DNA of 42,130 nucleotides from DASZHJ01 sp035581425 (GTDB lineage: Bacteria > Pseudomonadota > Alphaproteobacteria > ATCC43930 > CGMCC-115725), in the NCBI GenBank assembly GCA_035581425.1, contig DATJVP010000094.1, positions 1 to 42,130 on the forward strand. The letters are read 5' to 3'. The notes under the pieces were generated by a model that worked only from the letters and a program-made list of their open reading frames with translations, was not told the origin of the DNA and searched no databases. This document shows, in pieces, positions 15,048 to 24,150 of this stretch. The translations under genes and the position numbers were made by a program. Each line of letters opens with the position of its first letter. The first letter of the stretch is position 1.

Positions 15048-15635
15048 ATGAAGACATCGTCCCAGCCCTCGAAGTCCTCGCAGCCATGGTGGCAGTGGGT
15101 GCTGATGTATCCGACGCTCGCGGTCGCGATCGTCGGCGCCGTGCCGCAATATCAGCAATGGCTCTGGGCAGTCTTCCGGGGCCTCCCGCCCGGCTCCGAC
15201 GTCAGCGAGCTGCAAGCTCAGGATTCCGCGTGGCAGCAGAATGTCGATTGCCTCACGCGCATCCAGCATGTCACGCCGCCGTCGGAAACGCCCTATGCAA
15301 TCGATCTCTTGACCTGTCCATCGGGCGACATCCTGCTGACCGTGAGGCCGCTCAACGCGACGGCCCAGGCGGTCTCGCGGTGGATCATCACGAACAAGCT
15401 CTTTCAGACAGCGGCCACGTCGGGCTTGATCTCCTCTGCGCACGCGCAGGCCCCCCCGCCGGCTCCAAGCGTCGCTCAGCCCATTAGCGTACTCGACGTC
15501 CGCAAGGTTGGGAGCCAGGTGGTCCGGCGGGTGCAGCTCTCGAATGGCACATGCGTCGATCAGACGATCGACAGCTATACCGGGCGGCACCTCGCGGACA
15601 AACCTGCGCCCTGCACGAAATTCGCGAGCCGTTGA
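15048..15635 (+). CDS. unknown membrane-anchored protein (195 aa)
   Basis: The product is not recognised. A short Ser/Lys/Gln-rich cytosolic start is followed by a likely single membrane anchor (WVLMYPTLAVAIVGAVP, about residues 17-33), so the rest is probably periplasmic. The soluble part contains two cysteines about 24 residues apart (VDCLTR and DLLTCPSG), a Pro/Ala linker with a second hydrophobic patch ending in AHAQAPPPAP, and two more cysteines near the C-terminus (NGTCVDQTID, APCTKF) that could form a disulfide. The C-terminal part (SVLDVRKVGSQVVRRVQLSNGTC) looks beta-rich. The start is placed at ATG 15048. A Crp-type site lies upstream. It ends one base from the convergent acyl-CoA dehydrogenase gene. 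Confidence 0.7.
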   Translation: MKTSSQPSKSSQPWWQWVLMYPTLAVAIVGAVPQYQQWLWAVFRGLPPGSDVSELQAQDSAWQQNVDCLTRIQHVTPPSETPYAIDLLTCPSGDILLTVRPLNATAQAVSRWIITNKLFQTAATSGLISSAHAQAPPPAPSVAQPISVLDVRKVGSQVVRRVQLSNGTCVDQTIDSYTGRHLADKPAPCTKFASR

Positions 15636-15636
15636 G

Positions 15637-16788
15637 CTAGAGAGGATCGACGAGCCCGCCCGCCCCGGCGACCAGCGCGAGGTGGTGCTCGGCGTCGCCG
15701 AAGAGCGTGTCGATCATGCTCACGCGCTTGAAGTAGTGGCCGATCTTGTACTCCATGGTCATGCCGATGCCGCCGTGGAGCTGGATCGATTGCTGGCCTA
15801 CGAAGCGCACGGAGCGGCCGATCTGGACCTTGGCCGCGGAGATCGCCCGGCGCCGCTCCGCTGGGTCGGGCTCCTCCGCCATCATCGTCGCGAGATAGGC
15901 CATGCTGCGCGCCTGCTCCAATGCCACCAGCATGTCGACCGCGCGATGCTGGAGCGCCTGGAAGGTGCCGATCGCGACGCCGAACTGCTTCCTCGTCTTG
16001 AGATAGTCGACGGTGATCTCGTGCATCGCCGTCATCGCGCCTACGGCCTCGGCCGCGAGCGCCGCGATCCCGGCATCGATCGCGCGCTCCACGATCTCTA
16101 GGCCGCCGTCGCGCTCGCCGATCAGGGCATCCGGTCCGACCTTCACGTCCTTGAGCTCGATCTCCGCAGCGCGGAGCCCATCCACGGTCGGATAGCCCTG
16201 AATCGAGACGCCCGGTGCCTTGGCATCGACGAGGAAAAGGCTGACGCCGCTCCGGTCGCGCTCCGCGCCGGCACTGCGTGCGGAGACCACCAGACGGTCG
16301 GCGCTGTCGCCATGGAGCACGACCGCCTTGCGACCATTAAGCGTCCAGCCGCCGCTCGTGGTGCGGGCTGCGGTCGCGACATCCGCGAGATCGTAGCGTG
16401 CCTGTCGCTCGCCGTGCGCGAGGGCGAAGTGGAGTTTCCCTGCGGCGATTGCGGGGATGAGCTCCCGCTGCTGCGCGGCGCTGCCGGCGCGGAGGAGGAT
16501 GCCGCCGCAGAGCACCACGGTTGCGAGATAGGGCTCGAGCACGAGGCCGCGGCCGAATGCCTCCATCACGATCATGGTCTCGACTGCCGAGCCGCCGCTG
16601 CCGCCGAGCGACTCGGGGAAGGGAATGCCGAGCAATCCCAGCTCCGCGAATTGCGCCCAGCGCGCGAGGCTGAAGCCCGTGGGCTCCTTCGCGTAGGCCT
16701 TGCGCTGCTCGAAGTCGTACTCGTCCGCGATCAGCTTGCCGACGGACTCCTGGAGCAGCCGCTGCTCCTCGCTCAGATCGAAATCCAT
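15637..16788 (-). CDS. acyl-CoA dehydrogenase family protein (383 aa)
   Basis: This is an FAD enzyme for alpha,beta-dehydrogenation of an acyl-CoA. It starts MDFDLSEEQRLLQESVGKLI, with an N-terminal helical domain, the middle beta domain (about 120-225) and a C-terminal helical domain. The latter contains YLKTRKQFGVAIGTFQALQHR, an ACAD signature, and QLHGGIGMTMEYKIGHYFKR, whose Glu matches the catalytic glutamate of the FadE-type TxEY motif. The ATG at 16788 is 5 bases after the stop of the upstream acyl-CoA dehydrogenase; the longer open frame reads through that gene and is not used. The partner lacks an evident catalytic Glu at the same place, so the two may form a heteromer with the active base in this chain (inference). 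Confidence 0.92.
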   Translation of the reverse strand: MDFDLSEEQRLLQESVGKLIADEYDFEQRKAYAKEPTGFSLARWAQFAELGLLGIPFPESLGGSGGSAVETMIVMEAFGRGLVLEPYLATVVLCGGILLRAGSAAQQRELIPAIAAGKLHFALAHGERQARYDLADVATAARTTSGGWTLNGRKAVVLHGDSADRLVVSARSAGAERDRSGVSLFLVDAKAPGVSIQGYPTVDGLRAAEIELKDVKVGPDALIGERDGGLEIVERAIDAGIAALAAEAVGAMTAMHEITVDYLKTRKQFGVAIGTFQALQHRAVDMLVALEQARSMAYLATMMAEEPDPAERRRAISAAKVQIGRSVRFVGQQSIQLHGGIGMTMEYKIGHYFKRVSMIDTLFGDAEHHLALVAGAGGLVDPL

Positions 16789-16793
16789 CTGCC

Positions 16794-17993
16794 TCAGAGC
16801 CCCAGGATCGCCTTGGATATGATGTTGTGCTGGATCTCGTTGGAGCCGCCGTAGATCGAGATCTTGCGCCAATTGAAATAGGTGGGTGCGAGCGGCCCCG
16901 CGTAGTCCGGCCCCACCGGCGGCTCGTTCACGCCCTCGATGTCCGCACGATAGGGCATGGCATAGGGGCCGACGACCTCCATCAGGAGCAGCGAGATCGC
17001 CTGCTGGATCTCCGAGCCCTTGATCTTGAGGATCGAGGAGGCGGGATCGGGCTTTTTCGAGCGGCCGTGCCGTTCCGCCGCGACCACGCGGAGCTGGGTC
17101 ATCTCCAGTGCCTTGAGCTCGATCTCGACCTCTGCGATGCGCTCGCGGAAGCGCGCATTGTCGATCATTCGGCCGCCGCCGCCTGCAGGCTCCAGCGCCG
17201 CGAGCTCTTTGAGGCGCCGGATGCGCTCCTTGGAGACGCCGACGCGCGCGATGCTCGTGCGCTCGTGGCCCAGCAGGTATTTCGCGTAATCCCAGCCCTT
17301 GTTCTCCTCGCCGATGCGATTGGCGACCGGCACCTTGACCTCGTCGAGGAAGACCTCGTTCACCTCGGCGCTCCCGTCGATCGTGGTGATGGGGCGGACG
17401 GTGATGCCGGGGCTCTTCATGTCGATGAGCAGGAAGGAGATCCCCTCCTGCTTCTTCGCGGCGGGATCGGTGCGCACGAGGCAGAACATCATGTCCGCAT
17501 GCTGCGCGAGGGTCGTCCAGGTCTTCTGTCCATTGACGACATAGTGCTCGCCTTGGCGCTTGGCGCTGGTCTTGAGCGAAGCGAGGTCGGAGCCGGAGCC
17601 CGGCTCCGAGAAGCCCTGGCACCACCAGTCCTCGATGTTTCGGATGCGCGGGAGGTAGTGCCGCTTCTGCTCCTCGTTCCCGAAGGCGATGATCACGGGA
17701 CCCACCATATGCGTCCCGAAGGCGAGCGGCTGCGGCGCGGGCGCCTGCTGCATCTCCTCGCCGAAGATGTAGTGCTGCACCGGCGTCCAGCCCCTACCGC
17801 CCCACTCGACGGGCCAATGTGGCACCGCCCAGCCCTTGGCGTTGAGGATGCGTTGCCAGGTCACGATATCGGATTTCGAAAGGTGCCGGCCCTCGACCAT
17901 CTTGCGTCGGATCGGCTCCGGGAGCGCCGAGCGGAAGAAGGCGCGCATCTCCGAGCGGAAGGCACTCTCCTCCGGCGTGAAGCGAAGATCCAT
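16794..17993 (-). CDS. acyl-CoA dehydrogenase family protein (399 aa)
   Basis: It begins MDLRFTPEESAFRSEMRAFF. The flavin/substrate signature is GFSEPGSGSDLASLKT, the middle-domain strand is YVVNGQKTWTTLAQHADMMF, and the C-terminal signature YGGSNEIQHNIISKAILGL closes the protein. The length of 399 aa is normal. The region where FadE enzymes usually have TxEY reads PLAPTYFNWRK, so the canonical catalytic Glu is not obvious here. Together with the adjacent second dehydrogenase this suggests a two-subunit enzyme of the type known from steroid and aromatic side-chain degradation (inference). It lies 31 bases after the upstream hydratase/dehydrogenase stop and 5 bases before the next gene. Confidence 0.92.
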   Translation of the reverse strand: MDLRFTPEESAFRSEMRAFFRSALPEPIRRKMVEGRHLSKSDIVTWQRILNAKGWAVPHWPVEWGGRGWTPVQHYIFGEEMQQAPAPQPLAFGTHMVGPVIIAFGNEEQKRHYLPRIRNIEDWWCQGFSEPGSGSDLASLKTSAKRQGEHYVVNGQKTWTTLAQHADMMFCLVRTDPAAKKQEGISFLLIDMKSPGITVRPITTIDGSAEVNEVFLDEVKVPVANRIGEENKGWDYAKYLLGHERTSIARVGVSKERIRRLKELAALEPAGGGGRMIDNARFRERIAEVEIELKALEMTQLRVVAAERHGRSKKPDPASSILKIKGSEIQQAISLLLMEVVGPYAMPYRADIEGVNEPPVGPDYAGPLAPTYFNWRKISIYGGSNEIQHNIISKAILGL

Positions 17994-18024
17994 CGGCGGT
18001 CCTCCCGTAGTCCGTAGCGGCCGT

Positions 18025-20112
18025 TCAGCGGCCGGTGAAGCTGCCGCCGCTCTGGGCGAGGCGCTGCAGCAGCGGCGCCGGCGTCCAGAGCGCGCCGTGT
18101 TGCTTGTGGAATCCCTGCACGGCCGCATAGACCTTGGCGAGCCCCACGCTCTCGGCATAGTGCATCGGCCCGCCGCGCCAGCGTGGGAAGCCGAAGCCGT
18201 AGAGCCACATCACGTCGATGTCGCTCGCGCGAAGCGCGATCCCCTCCTCGAGGATCTTGGCGCCCTCATTGACGGCGGCGTAGAGGCAGCGCTCGAGGAT
18301 CTCCTCGTCGGAGACAGGGCGGCGCGTGATCCCTTGACCGCGGGCGGATTGCAGGATCACCGCATCGACCTCGGGATCCGGCAGCGGCGTGCGGCTTCCC
18401 GGCTCGTATCGATACCAGCCCTTCTCGGTCTTCTGCCCATATCGGCCGAGCTCGTAGAGTCGGTCGGCCGTCGGGGAATAGCGCTGGTCCTTGGGCCGCG
18501 TCGCGTCGAGCGAGCGCCTGACGCGCCAGCCCACATCGATCCCTGCGAGGTCCGCGACCGCGAAGGGACCCATGGGCATGCCGAAGTCGTAGAGCACCTT
18601 GTCGACTTGCTGCGGCGTCGCGCCCTCGTCAACCAGGAACGAAGCCTCGCGCGTCATCGCGCCGCGGCTCCGGTTGGCGACGAAGCCGTGGCAGACGCCG
18701 CAGACGACGCCGACCTTGCCGATGCGCTTTGCAAGCCATTGCGAGGTCGCAACCACGTCCTTGGCACTTTCCTTGCCGCGGACGATCTCCAGAAGCCGCA
18801 TCACGTTGGCGGGGCTGAAGAAATGGAGGCCGATCACGCTTTCGGGCCGCTTGGTCGCCTGCGCGATCTCGTCGACGTCGAGCGAGGAGGTGTTGGTCGC
18901 GAGGATCGCCTCGGGCTTGCAATGCGCGTCGAGCTTCGCGAAGACGTCGCGCTTCACACCCATTTCCTCGAAGGCCGCCTCGACCACGATGTCGGCCTCT
19001 GCGAGGATCGAGTAGTCCGGCGCCTTGCCGATGAAGGAAAGTCGCTTCGCCTTGGTCTCGGCGTCGATCCGGCCCTTCTGCACCATCTCTTCGTAGAGCG
19101 CATCGATGCGCGCGAGGCCCTTGTCGAGCGCATCCAGCGAGTTCTCCAGAACTCGCACGGGTATGCCGACATCGGCGAAGCACATGGCGATGCCCGCGCC
19201 CATGGTGCCCGCGCCGATGACGGCGGCGCTCGCGATGGGGCGCGCGGCGATGCTCTGGTCGATATCCGGAATCTTTGCGGCCTCGCGCTCGGAGAAGAAG
19301 GCGTAGCGGAGCGCCTTCGCCTGATCCGAGGGGATGAGCTCGCCGATGCTTTTGACGGTCGCCGCGAGCGCGTCGTCGAAGGAATGGGTGATCGCGGTCT
19401 CGACGGCGTCGATCGCCCTCTGCGGCGAGATCTGGCCGCGGTTCTGCCTTGCTGCCGTCGCGCGGGCGTCGGCGAGAAGCTTCTTCCAATCGCCGGCGCT
19501 CGTGTTGATCGGCACCTGGCTGAGGCGCCGCAGCGGCAATTGCTTGCGCACGGCGCGGTCCGCGAAGTCCACAGCCTCCTTGAGGAGATCGCCCTCGACC
19601 ACGGCATCGACGATGCCGAGCTCCGCCGCTCGCGGCGCGCGCACGGGGTCGCCCGAGACGATCATCTTGAGCGCTGCAGCGATGCCGATGAGGCGCGGTA
19701 ACCGCTCGACGCCGCCAGCACCGGGGATGATGCCGATCCGGACCTCCGGCAGGCCCATCTGCGCCCTCGGTGTCGAGACCCGGAAATGGCAGCCCAGCGC
19801 CACTTCGAGTCCGCCGCCCAGCGCCACGCCGTCGATCGCGGCAACCACGGGCTTGGGGCTCGACTCGAGTGCCGCGATCACCGAGGTCAGTCGCGGCGGT
19901 TGCGGTGGTTTCCCGAACTCGCGGATGTCGGCGCCGGCAATGAAGGTCTTGCCTTTGCCGACGAGGACAACGGCGGCAATCGCGGGATCGGCGATCGCCC
20001 GCGCGATGCCGTCCACCAGCCCTTGTCGGACGGCGGTGCTGAGCGCATTCACCGGCGGGTTGTTGACGGTGAGGATGGCAACGGAGCCCTGCTGCGAATA
20101 CTCGACGGCCAT
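18025..20112 (-). CDS. enoyl-CoA hydratase/3-hydroxyacyl-CoA dehydrogenase fusion (695 aa)
   Basis: This is a bifunctional beta-oxidation enzyme. The N-terminal crotonase domain (1 to about 190) has the oxyanion motifs AGADIREF (59-66) and IDGVALGGGLEVALG (93-107) and the catalytic-region motif GLPEVRIGIIPGAGG. The NAD-binding domain of 3-hydroxyacyl-CoA dehydrogenase starts near residue 295 with AAVIGAGTMGAGIAM, and catalytic His430 sits in HFFSPANVMRLLEIV. Two C-terminal helical domains follow. The length fits the monomeric FadB/FadJ or peroxisomal-multifunctional type. It precedes the two acyl-CoA dehydrogenases, giving three of the four reactions of a beta-oxidation spiral; no thiolase is in the window. 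The chain or side-chain substrate cannot be told. Confidence 0.94.
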   Translation of the reverse strand: MAVEYSQQGSVAILTVNNPPVNALSTAVRQGLVDGIARAIADPAIAAVVLVGKGKTFIAGADIREFGKPPQPPRLTSVIAALESSPKPVVAAIDGVALGGGLEVALGCHFRVSTPRAQMGLPEVRIGIIPGAGGVERLPRLIGIAAALKMIVSGDPVRAPRAAELGIVDAVVEGDLLKEAVDFADRAVRKQLPLRRLSQVPINTSAGDWKKLLADARATAARQNRGQISPQRAIDAVETAITHSFDDALAATVKSIGELIPSDQAKALRYAFFSEREAAKIPDIDQSIAARPIASAAVIGAGTMGAGIAMCFADVGIPVRVLENSLDALDKGLARIDALYEEMVQKGRIDAETKAKRLSFIGKAPDYSILAEADIVVEAAFEEMGVKRDVFAKLDAHCKPEAILATNTSSLDVDEIAQATKRPESVIGLHFFSPANVMRLLEIVRGKESAKDVVATSQWLAKRIGKVGVVCGVCHGFVANRSRGAMTREASFLVDEGATPQQVDKVLYDFGMPMGPFAVADLAGIDVGWRVRRSLDATRPKDQRYSPTADRLYELGRYGQKTEKGWYRYEPGSRTPLPDPEVDAVILQSARGQGITRRPVSDEEILERCLYAAVNEGAKILEEGIALRASDIDVMWLYGFGFPRWRGGPMHYAESVGLAKVYAAVQGFHKQHGALWTPAPLLQRLAQSGGSFTGR

Positions 20113-20186
20113 GGAAGATCCCTTAGGAACCGTACCCTGAGACCCTCAGCACATACCGCCGCCGAAGGGCCCTGGCAACCATCCCG

Positions 20187-22283
20187 TCAACCCCCTCGGC
20201 CCAGCTCGATCGCGATGTTGCCACCGGAATCGAGGCTCGCCGTGGCCCCCGGGGCAATGAGGCAGGTCGAGTCGTACTCCTCCACGATGAGGGGGCCACG
20301 CCTGGGCCTTTGCAGGTCGGAGCGGCGGAGCACGGCCGTCTCGATCCAACCGTGCTCGCGTCCGAAATAGGCGGAGCGCGGCGGTGGGGCCTCGGGCTCG
20401 GGGCGGCTCGAGCGCACGAGCTCGGGGACGCTCGCGCCTTCTCGCAGCCCGTGGCCGACAACCTGAATCGAGACGAGTTCGACGGGCTCGTCGGGGCCGG
20501 CGCGATGGCCATAGGTCCGCTCGTGCTCGGCAGCGAAAGCCGCCTCGAGATGCGCGACCATCGCGGCGTCGATGGACCCGTCGGGGACCGGCACTGTCAA
20601 CTCGTAGCTCTGGCCGCGGTAGTGCAGCGCCGCCGAGCGGCTGAGGCGCATTCGGGCGGCGGAAAAGCCCTCGCTCGCAAGTTGCCCTCGCGCCTCCTCG
20701 GCAAGCGCAATCCAGGCGCGGTCGATCTCCCTGAGATCGGCACCGCGCAGGAGACGGCGGAAGGTGCGCGAGAGGTGATGCTCCACCCCCGCATAGAGCA
20801 GGCCGAAGGACGAGAAGAGGCCCGCCGCCGGCGGCACCACGATGCGGTCAACGCCGAGCGCGCGGGCCATGCCGCAAGCAAAAAGCGGCCCGTTGCCGCC
20901 GAAGGCGAAGAGGGCAAACTCCCGCGGATCGCGCCCGCGCTCGGTCGAGACTGCGCGGATCGCACGGATCATGTTGGAGGCCGCGATCTCGTGCGCGCCC
21001 AAGGCAGCCGCCTCGACCGTCATCCCCAGGGGTCGCGCGATTTTCTCCTCGAAGGCGCGCTTCGCCTTCTCTGCGTCGAGCGCGAGCGCGCCGCCCACGA
21101 GATAGCGCGGGTTGAGATATCCCAGGACGAGATTGGCATCGGTGACCGTGGGCGTCTCGCCCCCGAGGGCGTAGCAGACGGGCCCCGGCGAGGCGCCGGC
21201 GCTCTCGGGCCCGATCTGAAGCGAGCCGCCGGCATCGATCCAGACGAGCGATCCGCCGCCTGCGCCTACTTCCGCCAAGTCGATCGCGGGCACCTTGAGC
21301 GTATAGCCCGCGCCCGTGAGCAGACGTGAGCCGACGACGATGCCGGCACCAACCGCGTATTCCGCGGCGCGGGCGACCTCGCCGCCCTCGACGATCGCGG
21401 CCTTAGCGGTGGTGCCGCCCATGTCGAAGGTGATGATCTTCGGGAGCTGCTTTGCGCGCGCGAGCGCCTGCGCGCCGATCACCCCCGCGGCAGGACCGGA
21501 TTCGATGATGTGCATGGGGCGCGCCGCCGCCGCGCCATCCGTCGTAAGCCCGCCATTCGACTGCATCAGCAGCAGACGTGCGGATACCCCGGCCCGATCG
21601 AGATCGGCGCGCAGCGCGCGCAGATATGTCGCGACGATGGGCATGACATAGGCATTGATCACCGTCGTCGAGGTCCGCTCGTACTCCCGGATTTCCGGCA
21701 GGACCTCGGAGGAGACGCTGAGGGTCATTGCCGGAGCCTTGCGCCTGATGATCTCGGCGATCGTGCGCTCATGCTCAGGATTGGCGTAGGAATTGAGGAG
21801 GCAGACCGCAATCGCCTCGACCTTCTCGCGGAGCAGCGCTTCGACCGCGCGCTCGGCGTCCTCGGGATCGAGGGCGCGCTCGATCCGCCCCGCTGCGTCG
21901 ACGCGCTCGTCCACCACTCGGCGAAGGTAGCGCTCGACCAGCGGCGGCGGCTTCATCCAGCCGATGTCGTAGAGCCGCGGCATGCGCAGTGTGCGGATCT
22001 CCAGTACGTCGCGGAAGCCTTTGGTTGTGATGAGCCCCACGCGCGCGCCCTTGTGCTCGAGGATCGCATTCGAGGCGACGGTGGTGCCATGTCGGATCTC
22101 CGAAAGCGCTCGCGCCTCAATCCCGGTCTCCGCGAAGACCTCGCGCAGGCCCTCCACGATCGCGCGCGCGTAGTCGTCGACGCTCGAGGAGATCTTCTTG
22201 GTGTGAATCTTGCCGTCGGAGCCCAGAAGCACGATGTCGGTGAAGGTGCCGCCGATGTCGACGCCGACACGGTAGTCGGTCAT
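20187..22283 (-). CDS. hydantoinase/oxoprolinase subunit A family (HyuA-type, 698 aa)
   Basis: This is the ATP-binding subunit of the N-methylhydantoinase / 5-oxoprolinase / acetone-carboxylase superfamily. The first phosphate-binding motif is at the N-terminus (YRVGVDIGGTFTDIVLL), with RHGTTVASNAILEHKGARVGLITTKGFRD next. A second actin-like motif is ITFDMGGTTAKAAIVEGG, and a third region reads EVGAGGGSLVWIDAGG and GPVCYALGG. The ATG is 4 bases after the HyuB-type stop, and this subunit order (B then A) forms a classic pair. Substrates in the family include hydantoins, 5-oxoproline, acetone and acetophenone; the sequence alone does not choose between them. Confidence 0.93.
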   Translation of the reverse strand: MTDYRVGVDIGGTFTDIVLLGSDGKIHTKKISSSVDDYARAIVEGLREVFAETGIEARALSEIRHGTTVASNAILEHKGARVGLITTKGFRDVLEIRTLRMPRLYDIGWMKPPPLVERYLRRVVDERVDAAGRIERALDPEDAERAVEALLREKVEAIAVCLLNSYANPEHERTIAEIIRRKAPAMTLSVSSEVLPEIREYERTSTTVINAYVMPIVATYLRALRADLDRAGVSARLLLMQSNGGLTTDGAAAARPMHIIESGPAAGVIGAQALARAKQLPKIITFDMGGTTAKAAIVEGGEVARAAEYAVGAGIVVGSRLLTGAGYTLKVPAIDLAEVGAGGGSLVWIDAGGSLQIGPESAGASPGPVCYALGGETPTVTDANLVLGYLNPRYLVGGALALDAEKAKRAFEEKIARPLGMTVEAAALGAHEIAASNMIRAIRAVSTERGRDPREFALFAFGGNGPLFACGMARALGVDRIVVPPAAGLFSSFGLLYAGVEHHLSRTFRRLLRGADLREIDRAWIALAEEARGQLASEGFSAARMRLSRSAALHYRGQSYELTVPVPDGSIDAAMVAHLEAAFAAEHERTYGHRAGPDEPVELVSIQVVGHGLREGASVPELVRSSRPEPEAPPPRSAYFGREHGWIETAVLRRSDLQRPRRGPLIVEEYDSTCLIAPGATASLDSGGNIAIELGRGG

Positions 22284-22287
22284 GCCC

Positions 22288-24084
22288 TCACTCCGCCGCG
22301 CGCGCGAGCGTTGGCGGATCGTGCCATTGCACCTTCGGCACCTCGCGCCAGCCGCGGGCGCGGCGCATTTCCTCCCGTCGGCGCTGGGTCTGTGCGAGAT
22401 CGACCGTCAATGCCGCCGGATCGATCGCGACGCCGTAGTCCGCGAGCGCCTTCGCAGGCGAGAGCAGCTCGTTGCGAACGTCCTTCAGCACGGCCGCGGG
22501 ATCGCGCTCCAGCGGGTCGCCCCAGCCGCCGCCGCCCGCGAGCACGTGTCGGAACACGTCGCCGCGGCGGATGGTCATCGTGGGCTTGCTCGGGAGCACA
22601 CGGTTCTCGCCTTCGGGATTGAGATAGTTCTCCGAGGGTTGGCCGGGGCTTCCGCCATAAAGGCCGAAGGGGCGATGATCCCTGCGGTCGGTGCGGACCT
22701 GCAGCGTCGCCTCCTCCTCCAGAAAACGGTAGTCCCTCCGGAAGGGGACCCCACCGCGGAATTTGCCGGGGCCGGCCCTGTCCGCGACATATTCGTAGGC
22801 GAGGAGCTGGATCGGATGCTCGGCCTCCAGGACCTCGACCGATGGCGAGGCCATGTTCGCGAACATGTGGGAGTTGCCGTCGAGCCCGTCCGCGAAAGGA
22901 CGCGCGCCCCATGCGCCGCAAATGAAATCGACGAAGATGAAGGGGCGCCGGTCGCCGTAATAGCCGCCGATGGAGACGCCGGAGTTGCCGCCGTCGCCCG
23001 CGGCTTTCACCTTCTGCGGCAGCATCATCGCGAGTGCGCCGAACATGCAGTCGGTCATGCGGAAGCCCGTGAGACCGCGCGCGGCGCAGGCCGCGGGCAG
23101 CACGCCATTGCCGACCGTTCCGGGCGGGCAGATAACCTCGATCGCGCGGAAGACGCCCTCGTTGTTGGGAATGCCCAGCGGCAGCACCGAGCGGATGCCG
23201 GTATAGGAGGCAGCCTTGGTGTAGGAGAGCGTGTTGTTGATGGCGCCCTTCACCTGCGGCGCCGTGCCGGTCCAGTCCACGACCATGCCGTCGCCGCGTT
23301 TCTTGACGGTGACGAAGAGGCGGATCGGCTTTCCGTAGTCGATGCCGTCATCGTCGATCCAGTCTTCGAAGCTCCATTCGCCGTCCGGCAGCTTGCGAAG
23401 CGCTGCGCGCGTCAAGCGCTCCGCGTAGTCGATCGTCTCCTGCATGAAGAATTTGGTCTGCGCCGCGCCGTACTTCGCGACGAGTTCCGCGAATTGCCGT
23501 TCCGCGATGTGGCAAGCCGCGAGCTGCGCGCGGAGATCGCCGAAGACCTGCACGGGAAGACGTACGTTCTTCTCGATGAAGGTCATGATGGTCTGGTTGA
23601 GCTTGCCGGCCTCGTAGAGCTTGAGCGGCGCGATGCGCAGGCCCTCGGCGTAGATCTCCGTCGAATCCGAGGCGTTCGAGCCGGCAACGCGGCCGCCGAC
23701 GTCGGTGTGATGGCAGACGGTCGCTGCGAAGCCCATCCGCTCCTCGCCGTGATAGAGCGGCTTGAAGACGAAGATGTCGGGAAGATGCATCCCGCCGTCG
23801 AAGGGGTCGTTCATGATGAAGACGTCGCCGGGCCGCATGTCCGCGCGGTAGTGCCGCAGCACCGCCTCCATCGCCGTCGGGATCGAGCCCAGATGTCCCG
23901 GGAGCGTCAGACCCTGCGCGACGAGCTTGCCTTCGGCGTCGGCGAAGCCCGTCGAATAGTCCATGTTGTCCTTGAGCACGCCCGAATAGGTCGTTCGGAA
24001 GACCGTCAATGCCATCTCGTCGGCGATCGAGAAGATCGCGTTCTTGAAGAGCTCGAAGGCAATGGGATCGTAGCGCTCGGCCAT
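22288..24084 (-). CDS. hydantoinase/oxoprolinase subunit B family (HyuB-type, 598 aa)
   Basis: This is the partner subunit of the ATP-dependent hydantoinase/oxoprolinase group. It begins MAERYDPIAFELFKNAIFSIADEMALTVFRTTYS, the standard HyuB opening. Conserved blocks are LPGHLGSIPTAM, GDVFIMNDPFDGGMHLPDI, VCHHTDVGGRVAGSN (possible metal-binding His pair) and GKFRGGVPFRRDYRF near the C-terminus. The chosen ATG at 24084 has GGAGACC just upstream on the minus strand; a 17-codon longer frame has no support. The gene is followed by hyuA-type and then beta-oxidation genes, so the hydrolase may feed an acid into CoA-dependent degradation (inference). Confidence 0.93.
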   Translation of the reverse strand: MAERYDPIAFELFKNAIFSIADEMALTVFRTTYSGVLKDNMDYSTGFADAEGKLVAQGLTLPGHLGSIPTAMEAVLRHYRADMRPGDVFIMNDPFDGGMHLPDIFVFKPLYHGEERMGFAATVCHHTDVGGRVAGSNASDSTEIYAEGLRIAPLKLYEAGKLNQTIMTFIEKNVRLPVQVFGDLRAQLAACHIAERQFAELVAKYGAAQTKFFMQETIDYAERLTRAALRKLPDGEWSFEDWIDDDGIDYGKPIRLFVTVKKRGDGMVVDWTGTAPQVKGAINNTLSYTKAASYTGIRSVLPLGIPNNEGVFRAIEVICPPGTVGNGVLPAACAARGLTGFRMTDCMFGALAMMLPQKVKAAGDGGNSGVSIGGYYGDRRPFIFVDFICGAWGARPFADGLDGNSHMFANMASPSVEVLEAEHPIQLLAYEYVADRAGPGKFRGGVPFRRDYRFLEEEATLQVRTDRRDHRPFGLYGGSPGQPSENYLNPEGENRVLPSKPTMTIRRGDVFRHVLAGGGGWGDPLERDPAAVLKDVRNELLSPAKALADYGVAIDPAALTVDLAQTQRRREEMRRARGWREVPKVQWHDPPTLARAAE

Positions 24085-24150
24085 GGGCGGGGTCTCCTTC
24101 CGTCCATTCTGCCGAGGTCTGATGCGGAGCGGCAAGTCCCTCGCCGGAGA

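Noticed and set aside
16789..17625. Upstream extension of the second acyl-CoA dehydrogenase to 662 aa
   Set aside because: The added part is a frame-shifted reading of the first dehydrogenase gene; the family start MDFDLSEEQ fits ATG 16788.
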